Source: Harmothoe impar
Taxonomy: Eukaryota; Annelida; Polychaeta; Phyllodocida; Polynoidae
DNA: 64,000 nucleotides
Direction of reading: 5' to 3'
NCBI GenBank assembly: GCA_947462335.1
Contig: OX381719.1
Location: 64,954,808-65,018,807 of the forward strand
The notes under the pieces: model-generated
Told to the model about the DNA's origin: nothing
Database searches by the model: none
Seen by the model: only the letters and a program-made list of their open reading frames with translations
Position numbers and translations under genes: made by a program
Part shown: piece by piece, positions 49,140 to 58,200 of the stretch
Layout: the number at the start of each line of letters is the position of its first letter
Numbering within the stretch: the stretch's first letter is position 1

Positions 49140-49570
49140 TAATATGGGTATGACTAACAGATGGATTATTTCGTTCATGAATCTGAAAACTAATAATGCA
49201 TGAGATTTTAGTGTGTGATTATTCTAATGCTTTGTTACGTACAGTGATACATGCACTCATATCTTATAATGAAGGTAAGCCCGAAATGTCATCACTTCAG
49301 TGTTCAAGCTTATAAAGCACGGCGACTCCATAATTCTCCTTCCTGTTACAAGTTTTGATTTCCCTGGCTCTACCGACCCATTTAACGGTCACATTAGTAA
49401 AATTTATGATGGAAACTCGCTAAAACGCAACATTTGGAATCCATGAATATAAAAGGCTTTGGCTAGGCGGGTACTAAATACAGTACCACTATGCCAGAGA
49501 GGTCTTTCAGCTTAAATCCCTTTTTCCTAAAAGGTTTAGCAGTTGGTTCTAGGGTTTAATAGATAGACTT
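49140..49570. repeat. Ancient duplicated block, copy 2, right of the LINE
   Basis: Homologous to about 5,310-5,650 (anchors 'ggtactaaatacagtaccac' and 'ggtctttcagcttaaat'), continuing the block interrupted at 42,613. Confidence 0.6.
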
Positions 49571-49734
49571 ACTCTCATTTAATCCTCAGGATAAATTTAC
49601 ATTGCACACAATTCTTAAGCACACCTTTTTGTGGCTATATGTGGGATACCATAATGCATTGAAATTGAATACCTATTCACATAACTGCCAGAGTGGTGCC
49701 TAAAGTAATATGAGTACACAATAATCTGTGCCCA

Positions 49735-49910
49735 CCACAACTCGCCAGTTCTGCATTTAAGCATCATGCTAACGCTACGGGGTTGAGACACTCCTGCAGG
49801 GTCAGCATGATGCACCAATGGAGCAATGGCGAGTTAATTACAAGGGCAGTATTGGTGCATTATGACAACAAATGGCATCTTGGCAAAGAGTGTCCTTAAA
49901 GGGTTAAGTC
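49735..49910 (+). repeat. Palindromic MITE-like repeat
   Basis: Inner arms AACTCGCCAG (49,740) and ATGGCGAGTT (49,828-49,837) face each other, with 'gcatcatgc' and 'gcatgatgc' and 'gagacactcctgcaggg' between. The right side runs on through 'gcagtattggtgcattatg' to 'gtccttaaagggttaa' (49,890-49,905), the terminus shared with copies at 9.8 and 40.6 kb. Confidence 0.65.
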
Positions 49911-50137
49911 GGCGAGTGTGTTCATATGGCCCAACAGATATAGCTGAATTCCCCTGATGTGCCTGTGCAGTATCTACATTTAATTCAAAGTAGACAATAG
50001 AATAAAATGAAACTACTAGATTGAAAGAGTGAGAGTGAGATAAGGACAGCCAGATCACCAAAGTGGTGCTACAGAGGTGAAGTGACTTGAATACTTAGAG
50101 AATACATGTGCCAACACACATTAAAAACACCCACCAC

Positions 50138-50660
50138 AGTAGTATATATTGTATCGGAACGGGACCATGCTTAAGTACTGTTTATTACTCAATCGATATG
50201 CAGCCAATCAGAGGCCGCCATTTAGTCACGTGACCCCTCATTTGCATAATTACGTAAAAGGCCACGCCCCCTTGATCACCAGCCAATCAGAGGCCGCCAT
50301 TTGGTCACGTGACCCCCTCATTTGCATAATAGGCCACGCCCCCTTGATCACATGACCCCCTCATTTGCATAATAGGCCACGTCCCCTTGATCACCAGCCA
50401 ATCAGAGGCTTCCATTCGGTCACGTGACTCCCTCATTTGCATAATAACGGATCACGTGACCCCCTCATTTGCATAATAGGACCACACCCCCTTGGTCACG
50501 TGACCGGAAGCGCTCCTTATTTGGAAAATAGACCACACCCCCTTGGTCACGTGACCGGAAGCGCTCCTTATTTGGAAAATAGACCACACCCCCTTGGTCA
50601 CGTGACCTGAACCCCTCCCTCATTTGCATAATATAGATAATAGACAGACCACGCCCCCCT
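50138..50660 (+). repeat. Left inverted terminal repeat with promoter-motif array
   Basis: After the 86-bp exact terminus, units of about 70 bp recur, each combining AGCCAATCAGAGG (CCAAT box, NF-Y type), GGTCACGTGACC (E-box), CATTTGCATAAT (octamer, POU type) and GGCCACGCCCCCTTGATCA (GC/CACCC box). Towards the inside, a 62-bp unit occurs twice with ACCGGAAGC (ETS type) and TTATTTGGAAAATAG. The motifs are seen directly; binding is inferred. Confidence 0.85.
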
Positions 50661-50694
50661 TTTGGTCACATGACCTGGACCAGCCAATGGGAGG

Positions 50695-50905
50695 CTTCCA
50701 TGGGGGGGGAGGCGGAGGGGGAGGGGGGGGAGGGGGGCACTTTAAGATGCATGGGGAGGGGAGGGGGGAGGGGGGCACTATTTGGGATGGGCGGGCACTT
50801 GGGGGGGCCTTTGGGGTCTGCTGGGGAGAAATTTTTTTTTTATCTGATCTCTCTCGCCTCCTCCCTACCCCCCCCCCTTTAGGGGGTAGGGAGGAGGCGA
50901 GTCGG
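50695..50905 (+). other. G-rich block followed by a perfect 19-bp hairpin
   Basis: 50,702-50,830 is a run of G-tracts (GGGGGGGAGG and similar) with G-quadruplex potential on the plus strand. It is followed by CTCGCCTCCTCCCTACCCC and its complement GGGGTAGGGAGGAGGCGAG (about 50,849-50,901) separated by a C/T loop. Present only next to the left end. Confidence 0.7.
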
Positions 50906-51411
50906 AGGTGACTGTAGAGGAGTTTTTCGGTGACTTGATGACCTTCAAACGACCATACTGATAGTTAATAAATTTGACTTTTGACTTGAATATTTTTGGG
51001 ACTTTGCGACCTGTAAGCGAAAGCGAAAGCGACTTTGCGACCTGTAGCCCTTAAAAGAGGTGACTTTGTAACCTCAGGGGGGAGATCCTTCTACACCCCC
51101 ACGGAGGAGGAAGGATCTCGGTTGATTGACTGTACTTTGACTTGTTGTTGTAAACAAAAAAAAAATCAATGAATAGAACGACCCCCTTATTGCTAACAAA
51201 GGAACGACTTTGAATTACACAAAATAAAACTACCCTCTTTTGTAGGGGGTTAGTGGTAACTCAACTTAAATTAGAGTATTAGGGAGAGCGCGTGTAAACA
51301 ACAAAACGCGACTACACGCAGTCTTAGACTGTCTTACGGACCGGATAACAATAACCATAGTTACCTTGGTTACTGTTGATGACGCGTAATGAGCAACGTC
51401 GTCAAAATTAA
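50906..51411 (+). other. Non-coding part of the 10 kb element
   Basis: Contains two copies of 'gactttgcgacctgta' flanking GCGAAAGCGAAAGCGAC (about 51,016-51,032), which resembles an interferon-regulatory-factor site, and a hairpin GAGATCCTTCT...AGGAAGGATCTC at 51,082-51,119. No ORF. Confidence 0.5.
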
Positions 51412-51423
51412 GCTGACGTCAGC
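51412..51423 (+). promoter_or_regulatory. Palindromic CRE 43 bp upstream of a short ORF
   Basis: GCTGACGTCAGC, a perfect 12-bp palindrome containing TGACGTCA. The surrounding leader matches that at 53.8 kb (see that CRE). Confidence 0.6.
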
Positions 51424-51454
51424 GGTCGGCTAGCCAGACAGTTTTTTTGTCAAA

Positions 51455-51556
51455 ATGACCAGAGCAGGTTACGTTGCGGTCGCTCAAGAGACGGTGATGG
51501 ATCTGGTCACGAGGATACTGAAAGAAGGTCTACCTAGAACCACCGCACTGGTTTGA
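51455..51556 (+). CDS. 33-residue ORF, truncated paralogue of the 87-residue ORF at 53.87 kb
   Basis: ATG follows the leader CAGTTTTTTTGTCAAA. The peptide (MTRAGYVAVAQETVMDLV...) shares spacing with the N-terminus of the 53.87 kb ORF: Arg, aromatic-Val-x-Val, then Val-[Met/Ile]-[Asp/Glu]. The upstream 85 bp align with that gene's leader, including the CRE at the same distance. It ends at TGA 51,554. Twenty-one bases later GGACCC...GGGTCCACCC forms a stem with a 9-base loop, possibly a decayed form of the histone-type hairpin found at 54.18 kb. Probably a degenerate gene copy rather than a functional peptide. Confidence 0.35.
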   Translation: MTRAGYVAVAQETVMDLVTRILKEGLPRTTALV

Positions 51557-51599
51557 GCGCGGGTATCAGTCATCACGGGACCCTTGACGGGTGGGTCCA

Positions 51600-51990
51600 C
51601 CCCATGCAGCCGTATGTCGAATTTAAGAAATGTCCATGTCACATGTCACTAAGGGGGAAACATTTTTGAAATATTTAGAACCCAAATTGAGCATTCTGGT
51701 ACATTTTAAGGACCCAGCTACTGCAAAGCCGGGTACCATCCAAGAAATTTTTTTTTGCGAAATGTTTAGGCTTGAAATGGTACTTTTCTGATGCACTCTT
51801 CGAACATTTTTCTCATGTCACTATGGTCCATGTCACATGTCGGACTTAAGAAATGTCCCATGTCCCATGTCACTTAGATGACCATGCCCCATGTCGATTT
51901 TTTAAGATATGACCGTGTCGTCGTATCGAATTTAAGAAAATGACCATGTCACCATATCGAATTTAGGGGTCTAGGGACATCAGCATGTCC
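51600..51990 (-). repeat. Degenerate short-repeat cluster A
   Basis: Many variants of 'gaatttaagaaatgtccatgtcacatgtc'-type sequence. It is the inverse orientation of clusters at 54,690-54,920 and 56,085-56,310, where the unit reads like 'cttaaaatcgacaagtgaca'. Confidence 0.6.
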
Positions 51991-52121
51991 GGCTATCCTC
52001 CACAAATTTAGCTCTAAAATGTTTATTTTTGGGCTGATTTTTCATCATTTTTAAAAAACAATAGGATGTTGAAATGTTTGCTGTTGAAAATGGAAACAAA
52101 ATAAAACAAGCGCATGGTTAG

Positions 52122-52201
52122 ATTATGTCACATTGTAGTTGCGGATCCGCTCGTGGCTTATCCAGCCTCTTGTGGATCCGCGACTGACAATGTGTCATAT
52201 A
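52122..52201. repeat. Long hairpin
   Basis: Arms of about 29 bp (TATGTCACATTGT...GCGGATCCGC and GTGGATCCGCGACTGACAATG...) with a few mismatches around a 21-base loop. Function unknown. Confidence 0.7.
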
Positions 52202-53820
52202 ATAATCACCTGGCGTTTACGGTATTATATACTAAGGTATGAGACAGTCCCCACAGAAAAGATGTCTAAAAGCGCTGTGACCTGATTAAAATGACGTCAG
52301 GGGCGTCTGCTCATCAGCGCCCAGCTGTAGGACATGACATCCTGCTTTGCTGGATGTTTTGAAATATTTTGATTTAACTGATAATACCTGATAACAAGCC
52401 TCTGAAGCAGTTTGATCGATTCTCCGGTGTATTGCATAACAAATATGTGTTCCAAGACACAGACGGATAGTCATCGCAAGGTCATAGGGTCCGTATCCCT
52501 AGTATACTTAAGGTCGGTATACACGGCACGTCTTCAGTAGACTAGACAAGACAAAACATGAGCAGACAAATATCCGGTGACGTTTTGTCTTGGTCTCTTC
52601 TTGTCTGCTGGACATGATACACGGCTCATCATCCAGACCTGTCTGCTAAAGTCTTTAGTGAAAATCCTAGTGTAAAAAAAATTCTATCCCTATAGTAAGT
52701 AGGACAGTGGACAGTGGGACGATTGTCACAAGACCATGAGAGCTACCCTTATTGGCTGAGTAGCTCCCAACATGTCGTGGGCAGTCTGGAGCTGGGTAAT
52801 GTGACATACATAGCTTACAACAAGCAGCCCAATTTTTGACCCGTCCCAGTACGTGTTCTCTACTTTCCATTGATTAGCTGCTTCAGCAAATCGCGCGGTC
52901 TAGATGACGGAGGAGCTAAAGCTCTGTCTAGAGAGTGGAACTTGACTATAGACTCAGTACTAACTGAACGCCCGGTTAGTAAACTCTGTTCACCCCTCAT
53001 GTGGGTATATGTACAACTTCAGGTTCTTCACTTTACGGCTTGACTAAAACTGAGACGCATCCATGATAAACTCTAGGATTTTTTTTTCTTTTCTAGGATC
53101 GAGAGATTTTAAATGGGGCGGTTATCTAAATAGCGTGGAACTAAATCAGGCTGCGGCAGATAGTATCTCTGCGCACCTCAAGACTCAACGTAGCTTTCAC
53201 TCTCCAGCAGAGGTTTAGTTGTCACTAACTATGGGTGGCGACCATTATCCACCGGCGGATATTTGAGAGTGTTGGAGAGCTGAAGCCTACAGAGATATAA
53301 ATCAATCGCTCTGGTGGAGACATCTGTCTGAAATATCTCGCCATAGATTGGAACCAAATACTTATCTAATGGAATCGTTATCAGTTTCAGTTTTCTTGCC
53401 TTACAAATTTATTCCCACTCTTCACGTGGTGATAGCTGAAGGTTACTCGTCGTAGGTACGTGTGACCAGAACACATTTTTTTTTCTTTTTGTTTTGGCGC
53501 GGGTTGACAGATTGTACCGTACTGTCAAGATTAAGTGCTCTGAGGGAGCGCTTTTCAATTCTGTGAAGTTCTTACTCAGGAGCTTATACAAACCAGGCGC
53601 TGGCGCTTATTCAAGGTCGCGATTTTAGTGCTTAAGAAAAAACATTTGGAGGCTCTTATATTCCAGCGCTTATTCAAGACCAGCGCACTTTCAACACTAG
53701 TTGCTTTATCGCGACCCTACGGTATGACTGCGGTGTCACAAGTTCCCAAACTCCAAAAAAGGAAGTAAAACAACGTCGCCTGCCTGCCTCATGAGCGTCA
53801 TAGCGTCGTCGAAAATAGTG
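52202..53820. other. Interior of the 10 kb element without recognisable gene
   Basis: A second imperfect hairpin (AGACAAGACAAAAC and GTTTTGTCTTGGTCT) spans about 52,542-52,600. A CCAAT motif lies near 52,753. Short open frames here do not resemble any family I know. Confidence 0.4.
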
Positions 53821-53828
53821 TGACGTCA
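53821..53828 (+). promoter_or_regulatory. CRE 44 bp upstream of the 87-residue ORF
   Basis: TGACGTCA. The leader around it (ATGAGCGTC, CGTCGTCGAAAAT, TGACGTCAGCTGATC, GTCAGTTTGACAAA before the ATG) follows the same order as the leader at 51.37-51.45 kb, so both genes share a duplicated promoter. Confidence 0.6.
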
Positions 53829-53864
53829 GCTGATCTCAGGCGGTTAGGAAGTCAGTTTGACAAA

Positions 53865-54128
53865 ATGGCTCACCGAGTGAACTTCGTCGTCGTTCCCCGA
53901 TCTGTGATCGAGGCGGCCGTGGTGAAAGAATTCGCAGCCCCACAACAGAGAGAAGAGGTAGAGAGACAGCGTGCTGCTGCGGAGGAGGGTGTGGGGGGTG
54001 AGTTGATGACACAGCTCGCGGATCAACTCATCCGGCAGTCCGTCGAACAGGCCAAGCAGCAGGTCTGCAGGGAGGAAGGCCTACCGCCCGCCATCATGGA
54101 GATGCTGAAGGACTACGACGTGATATGA
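53865..54128 (+). CDS. 87-residue protein of unknown family with histone-type mRNA end
   Basis: ATG at 53,865 (ACAAAATGG, a good initiation context) to TGA at 54,126. Residues 1-25 are hydrophobic/beta then helical (RVNFVVVPRSVIEAAVVKEF), 26-45 are a charged, Gln/Arg/Glu-rich linker, and 46-87 predict two helices (GELMTQLADQLIRQSVEQA and LPPAIMEMLKDY). Three helices with this spacing would be compatible with a small histone-fold protein of the CENP-X size class, but I see no diagnostic residues and treat that as speculation. There are no introns. A CRE lies upstream and a canonical histone 3' stem-loop 52 bases after the stop, so the mRNA may end without poly(A) and be S-phase regulated. GC content is higher than in the flanks. 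It sits alone on its strand inside the inverted-repeat element. Confidence 0.6.
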   Translation: MAHRVNFVVVPRSVIEAAVVKEFAAPQQREEVERQRAAAEEGVGGELMTQLADQLIRQSVEQAKQQVCREEGLPPAIMEMLKDYDVI

Positions 54129-54180
54129 CTACCACCACACCCTCCTCCTCAGCAGCAAGTTCCCTGCAATCATCACTAAC

Positions 54181-54200
54181 GGTCCTTTTCAGGACCACCC
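54181..54200 (+). terminator. Replication-dependent-histone-type 3' stem-loop
   Basis: AAC then GGTCCTTTTCAGGACC then ACCC: a perfect 6-bp stem starting GG, the four-base loop TTTC and the 3' ACCC flank, exactly the consensus form bound by SLBP in animal histone mRNAs. It starts 53 bases after the stop codon, a usual distance. A purine-rich stretch (ACAAAAGTTGAAAAT) 8-22 bases downstream could serve as the histone downstream element. Confidence 0.75.
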
Positions 54201-54357
54201 GCTTATCACAAAAGTTGAAAATCAATCTCACTATAATATACGCATCAGAAAAACCCCTAATAGTCTCTACACTGAAACCCTCTTGAGTAGGTAGGTCGGG
54301 TTTTTTTTTTTTAGGAAGGGCATCAGGTCATCATGTGGAGGTCATCAGGTGTACTGT

Positions 54358-54360
54358 GAG

Positions 54361-54391
<31 letters not shown>

Positions 54392-54400
54392 GGTTGGGTG

Positions 54401-54431
<31 letters not shown>

Positions 54432-54500
54432 TGTGTGTGTGTGTGTGCGTGTGTGTGTGAGTGTGTGTGTGAGCGTGTGTATGTGTGTGTGTGCAGTGCG
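54358..54500 (+). repeat. (TCTG)n and (TG)n microsatellite
   Basis: About seven TCTG units followed by interrupted TG repeats. Confidence 0.95.
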
Positions 54501-54689
54501 CGGCGTGTGTGTATCATGTTGTATGATGGTATCATGATGAATGTGACGTCGTATCTGGTCTAATCATGAGGGGAAGGGGTTAGGCCGAACAAAAAAAAAA
54601 GTTGTGTTCCGGTAACCCGACCGACCCTATCATTTTGGCCCGACCCTAATCTTTTAAATTTTTTTTTTAGATTCTCCCTTATGTAGAGG

Positions 54690-54920
54690 GGCCCCCAGAC
54701 GGGTAAAATGGACAAATCGACATGACCCTAGTGACAAGGGACAAGACCTATTCCTTAGAATCGACAAGTGACATGGGTATTCCTTAGAATCGACAAGTGA
54801 CATGAGGGGTAGTGACATTTTTATAGTGTCAGTGACAAGGGACAAACCACTTTTCTTAAAAATCGACAAGGGACATAGCCATTTCTTAAAATCGCCAAGT
54901 GACACAGCATCCCCCCTTCT
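54690..54920 (+). repeat. Degenerate short-repeat cluster B
   Basis: Begins CCCAGACGGGTAAAATGGAC and continues with five or more units like 'ttcttaaaatcgacaagtgaca'. The same opening phrase starts cluster C at 56.08 kb. Confidence 0.7.
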
Positions 54921-56084
54921 AGGGGCCTATGTAGGGTATCACCAAAAGGGCTTAAAACATACATAATGACCTTCAGCTATCTCAATTCTTATCCTTTGAA
55001 AAAGCCTAGAAGGGTGGGAAAATTCTTTGTATGTAAAAACAGAACTGATAAGGGTTTTTAATTAGACAGATATTGGTTCTACACTATCAAAAATAACCAC
55101 TCAGTAAAAAATGAGATTCTGACATATTTGGCATAGAAAGAGATGGAATCTGGCGACCTAGATGGATTTGACATGTAGCTATGTACTGTATGTTCCATTC
55201 TATTTCATTTCTAGACTGTTTTGAAATATTCCTTAGTATTGATATTTAGCATCCAATTTTTGAAGTTTTACTATCTTGAAAAGACGCCTATTTTAGGCGT
55301 CTCCTAAGACTCAGGGTGGTAACCCTGAGTCAATAAAGGAGAGAGAAATATTATAGAGATATATTTTTCCTCTGTCTATAGAACTGGTTCGGGCTCAATT
55401 CTATAATACTATAAAGTTGTACTCAATAAACCCTCCCAGAATAACACACAGTTATCGCCCTCTATTTTTGAGTTACTGCCTATTCTCCAAGCACAGACTT
55501 GGCTCGCTCATAGTTCCGGTTGATCTCTCTCAGCAGCACACGTGGGTGTCTATGCTCGGAGAAGGGTTACCGCCCCCTATGTTTGCAGCCAGAAACTTCT
55601 CCTGTTCAGGACAGTTCCATGTGTCAGTCATAACAGTTGATGTAGCCTATTATCTTAAGACTAAGAAACAACCTAAGTTGTTTCTCATCACTAAGCAGTG
55701 AAAAAATATGACGAGAGCGTTTTTTTTTTTTATTGTTTTTTTTTACTTGGGGCTAAAATACATGGGGAAATTTTGAATTTTCGCGATCAATTTTCACGTT
55801 TCAGTAATTCGGAAAAAAGTTTTTATAATGCAAGTTACTCCTAGCTGACTGCATTACTGACAGCATAAGCTTTTAATTTGATACCAAAATTTGCCGCCTA
55901 GTGTGACTCGTTCTTTTCTGTACATTATTAAGATTACGTATCTTGTTTCAAATACTCCAAACACATTGCGTATTACCCCATCTCAATCTACCTCCCAAAT
56001 TCCTAGATCCACACATGCAACATTTGAAGGAGGTTTGGTACAACATATAAGCTGCAAGTTATACACAGGGATTAATAATAAGGC
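54921..56084 (+). other. Non-coding part with paired hairpins and poly(A)-type signal
   Basis: At 55,282-55,336 two consecutive perfect hairpins, GACGCCTATTTTAGGCGTC and GACTCAGGGT...ACCCTGAGTC, are followed within 4 bases by CAATAAAGG. This looks like an RNA 3'-end or structured RNA region. An open frame at 55,417-55,701 lacks an ATG and resembles nothing known. Confidence 0.45.
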
Positions 56085-56310
56085 CCCAGACGGGTAAAAT
56101 AGACAAAAATCAACAATGTCCTGTTTTAGCCAATATGGACAAAGAGACACGGGGTGCTGGGAGTTGGCGACAAGGGGCAAGACGGGCAAGACTACTTCTC
56201 AAAATAGACAATGGACAAGACCTAGTTCTTAAATTTGACAAGGACCATTGGCATCTCTTATATTCGACAAGTGACACATGTACCCCGTCTGTGGTCCTAA
56301 TATAGATTTT
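56085..56310 (+). repeat. Degenerate short-repeat cluster C
   Basis: Opens with CCCCAGACGGGTAAAATAGA and continues with 'gacaagacctagttcttaaa' and 'attcgacaagtgacacatg' units, as in cluster B. Confidence 0.65.
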
Positions 56311-57000
56311 CTAAAGAAAATTTTCTGCACCGTGTGACAACGACCGATCAGCTAGATAGCAGAGATTTCCCCAACCTATTTGGTTATTTTTCTATTCAGT
56401 TTTTGATCAGCGCTCTATATTATCGTGTTTTTTAAATTTTTATTCATAAATAATATGTAGACTTGGAAAAAAAAGAAAAGAAAAAAAGAGAGCTGACACA
56501 CAAACTCCGACTCTCCCCCCTCCTACTCCCATGTGGCTGTTTTGTCACTAAACCCAAAGACCCACCCACCCCGTAGGAAGGGGTGACGTTTGTGAACGTT
56601 CCCTTAGTCTTCTATTCTTTATTTATTGTGTGGCCCCTAAAGAGGGGCCAACCAACTCTGATTGAGTTGGTTATATGCTGCGCAACATCGGCGTAATTAA
56701 GTACGCCTCATGTTAAGCAGCATGGATCACTCTAACAGACTGGCCTCAAAAGCCCTGTTGGACGGGGGCCCTGTGGCACTGTCAGAGACGAGTTGATCCG
56801 TTTTTCAGATCACCGACTCGGTATGAGGTTCTGACTATGTATATCTTTTATAACGCCTTAGATATGGTGTGGTATTTTCATCTCGCTATAGTTTAGTTGA
56901 TATTTAAAGAAACTGTCTCATTCTATCAGAAATACACAATATTGAATTGTTTTTTTATATTTAATATATTAGAAGCGCGCTTTGTTGCCTATATAGCTCA
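56311..57000 (+). other. Non-coding part with several hairpins
   Basis: ACCAACTCTGATTGAGTTGGT (56,652-56,672) and a bulged stem CGAGT, GATC ... GATC, ACTCG (56,787-56,820) whose loop contains GTTTTTCA. The second resembles a histone stem-loop only loosely (9-base loop). No ORF. Confidence 0.4.
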
Positions 57001-57294
57001 TTATGCATTAAAATGTTCGTGAGCATCGTAGGAATGTACAAAATTCCTATTGTTGCGCCATCTGACGAAAGAGCGGGGAACTATACTAGCGCGTTCGTTA
57101 TTCGCATCTTTGACAGCGACTAAGAGACGCTCAAACTGTCTCTTATTTAGTTTGAACTTATCACAAAATTGTCTTTGATAGGTCGTAGATTGACTTCTTT
57201 TTTTTTTTTCTTTTTTTTTTTTAGTAAGAATAAAAAAAAACAAAAAAAAAACAGTGACGCCGACACAGACCTGCACATTTACACGCTCCACCAT
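57001..57294 (-). CDS. 97-residue basic ORF, unknown
   Basis: ATG at 57,294 (MVERVNVQVCVGV) to TAA at 57,001. Residues 15-35 come from poly(T)/poly(A) tracts (FFLFFF then KKKKEKKK), so the frame may be partly accidental. The C-terminal 60 residues (FCDKFKLNKRQFERLL...) are compositionally normal. The opening MVERVN faintly resembles MAHRVN of the 53.87 kb ORF. No family recognised. Confidence 0.25.
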   Translation of the reverse strand: MVERVNVQVCVGVTVFFLFFFILTKKKKEKKKRSQSTTYQRQFCDKFKLNKRQFERLLVAVKDANNERASIVPRSFVRWRNNRNFVHSYDAHEHFNA

Positions 57295-57639
57295 CTTCAG
57301 AGGGTTAAGTCTATAGTACAGTAGATTCTACTGTGTACTTACACTAACAGTGCTACATATACATACCCGAGTTCTAAGTGGGTTTTTTTTTTAGAAAAAA
57401 AAAGTGATCTACTCACCCATTTTTTTTTAGACAAACCGCTATTAGTAGGTAACCTGTATAAACCATACCGCAAAACATCTGCCTCGTGACTGATAGTGTA
57501 CCAGAAGAAAAGGCGGGCGGTGGTGAAGTGCTGTTGCAAGAATAATTGAGGCTCTTTATATAGCTGAGAGAGCGAATGTCCTAATCTTGTTTTCACCTTG
57601 AGCCCCACCCTCTTCCAGAGAGGAAATCAAAATCGCATG

Positions 57640-58200
57640 TACATGTATATGGGCTTATAGCTGGTGAATAGATAAGGCAGGACAACTGTGTATACAAAGA
57701 CTACAGGGGGTGTTTTAACGACAGGTGTGACGCACCAGCCCGTGGACGGAGCTTACAGGGGGTGTTTAAGGCCGGATGTCATGCACCGGTGAAGAGATAA
57801 AGCGGGTCAACTGTGTATACAAAGACTACAGGGGGTGATTAAAGACAGGTGTGACGCGCCAGCCCGTGGACGGATGACTGAATCTTCTAAGCTTTGTTTT
57901 CACCTAGAGAGGGGGTCAAGAGTGTATACAAAAGCCTACAGGGGGTGTTTAACACGACCGGATGACTGCATGTTATGTTCTAAGCCTGTTTTCAGCTAGA
58001 GAGGGACCTAATCACCTAGGCCCTTTCCACCCTTAAATCAATCTGATAATTGCCATAAAGGGAGTAATGCGCGTTACATGTATATAGGATTATAGCTGGG
58101 TAAGAGATAAAGACGTTCAACTGTGTATACAAAAAAGCCTACAGGGGGTGTTTAAGGCCGGTTGTCATGCACCAGCGGGCGGACGGATGTCTGCCACTCT
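57640..58200 (+). repeat. Iteron-like degenerate tandem repeats
   Basis: Four occurrences of GTGTATACAAA followed by 'ctacagggggtgttta' (near 57,690, 57,812, 57,920 and 58,123), plus an extra 'tacagggggtgttta' near 57,755. 'cacctagagaggg' or 'cagctagagaggg', and 'cagcccgtggacgga' or its variant, recur between them, with irregular spacing of 110-200 bp. Confidence 0.7.

Noticed and set aside
50624..50911. Glycine-rich reading frame
   Set aside because: Arises from the G-rich tract and hairpin of the 10 kb element; no start context or homology.
51016..51032. Interferon-response-element-like GAAAGCGAAAGC
   Set aside because: A short motif next to a duplicated phrase; too little to claim regulation in an organism of unknown identity.
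52667..52870. 67-codon minus-strand frame with a His/Ser-rich stretch
   Set aside because: No family recognised, and the CCAAT motif on the opposite strand explains part of the sequence better as regulatory DNA.
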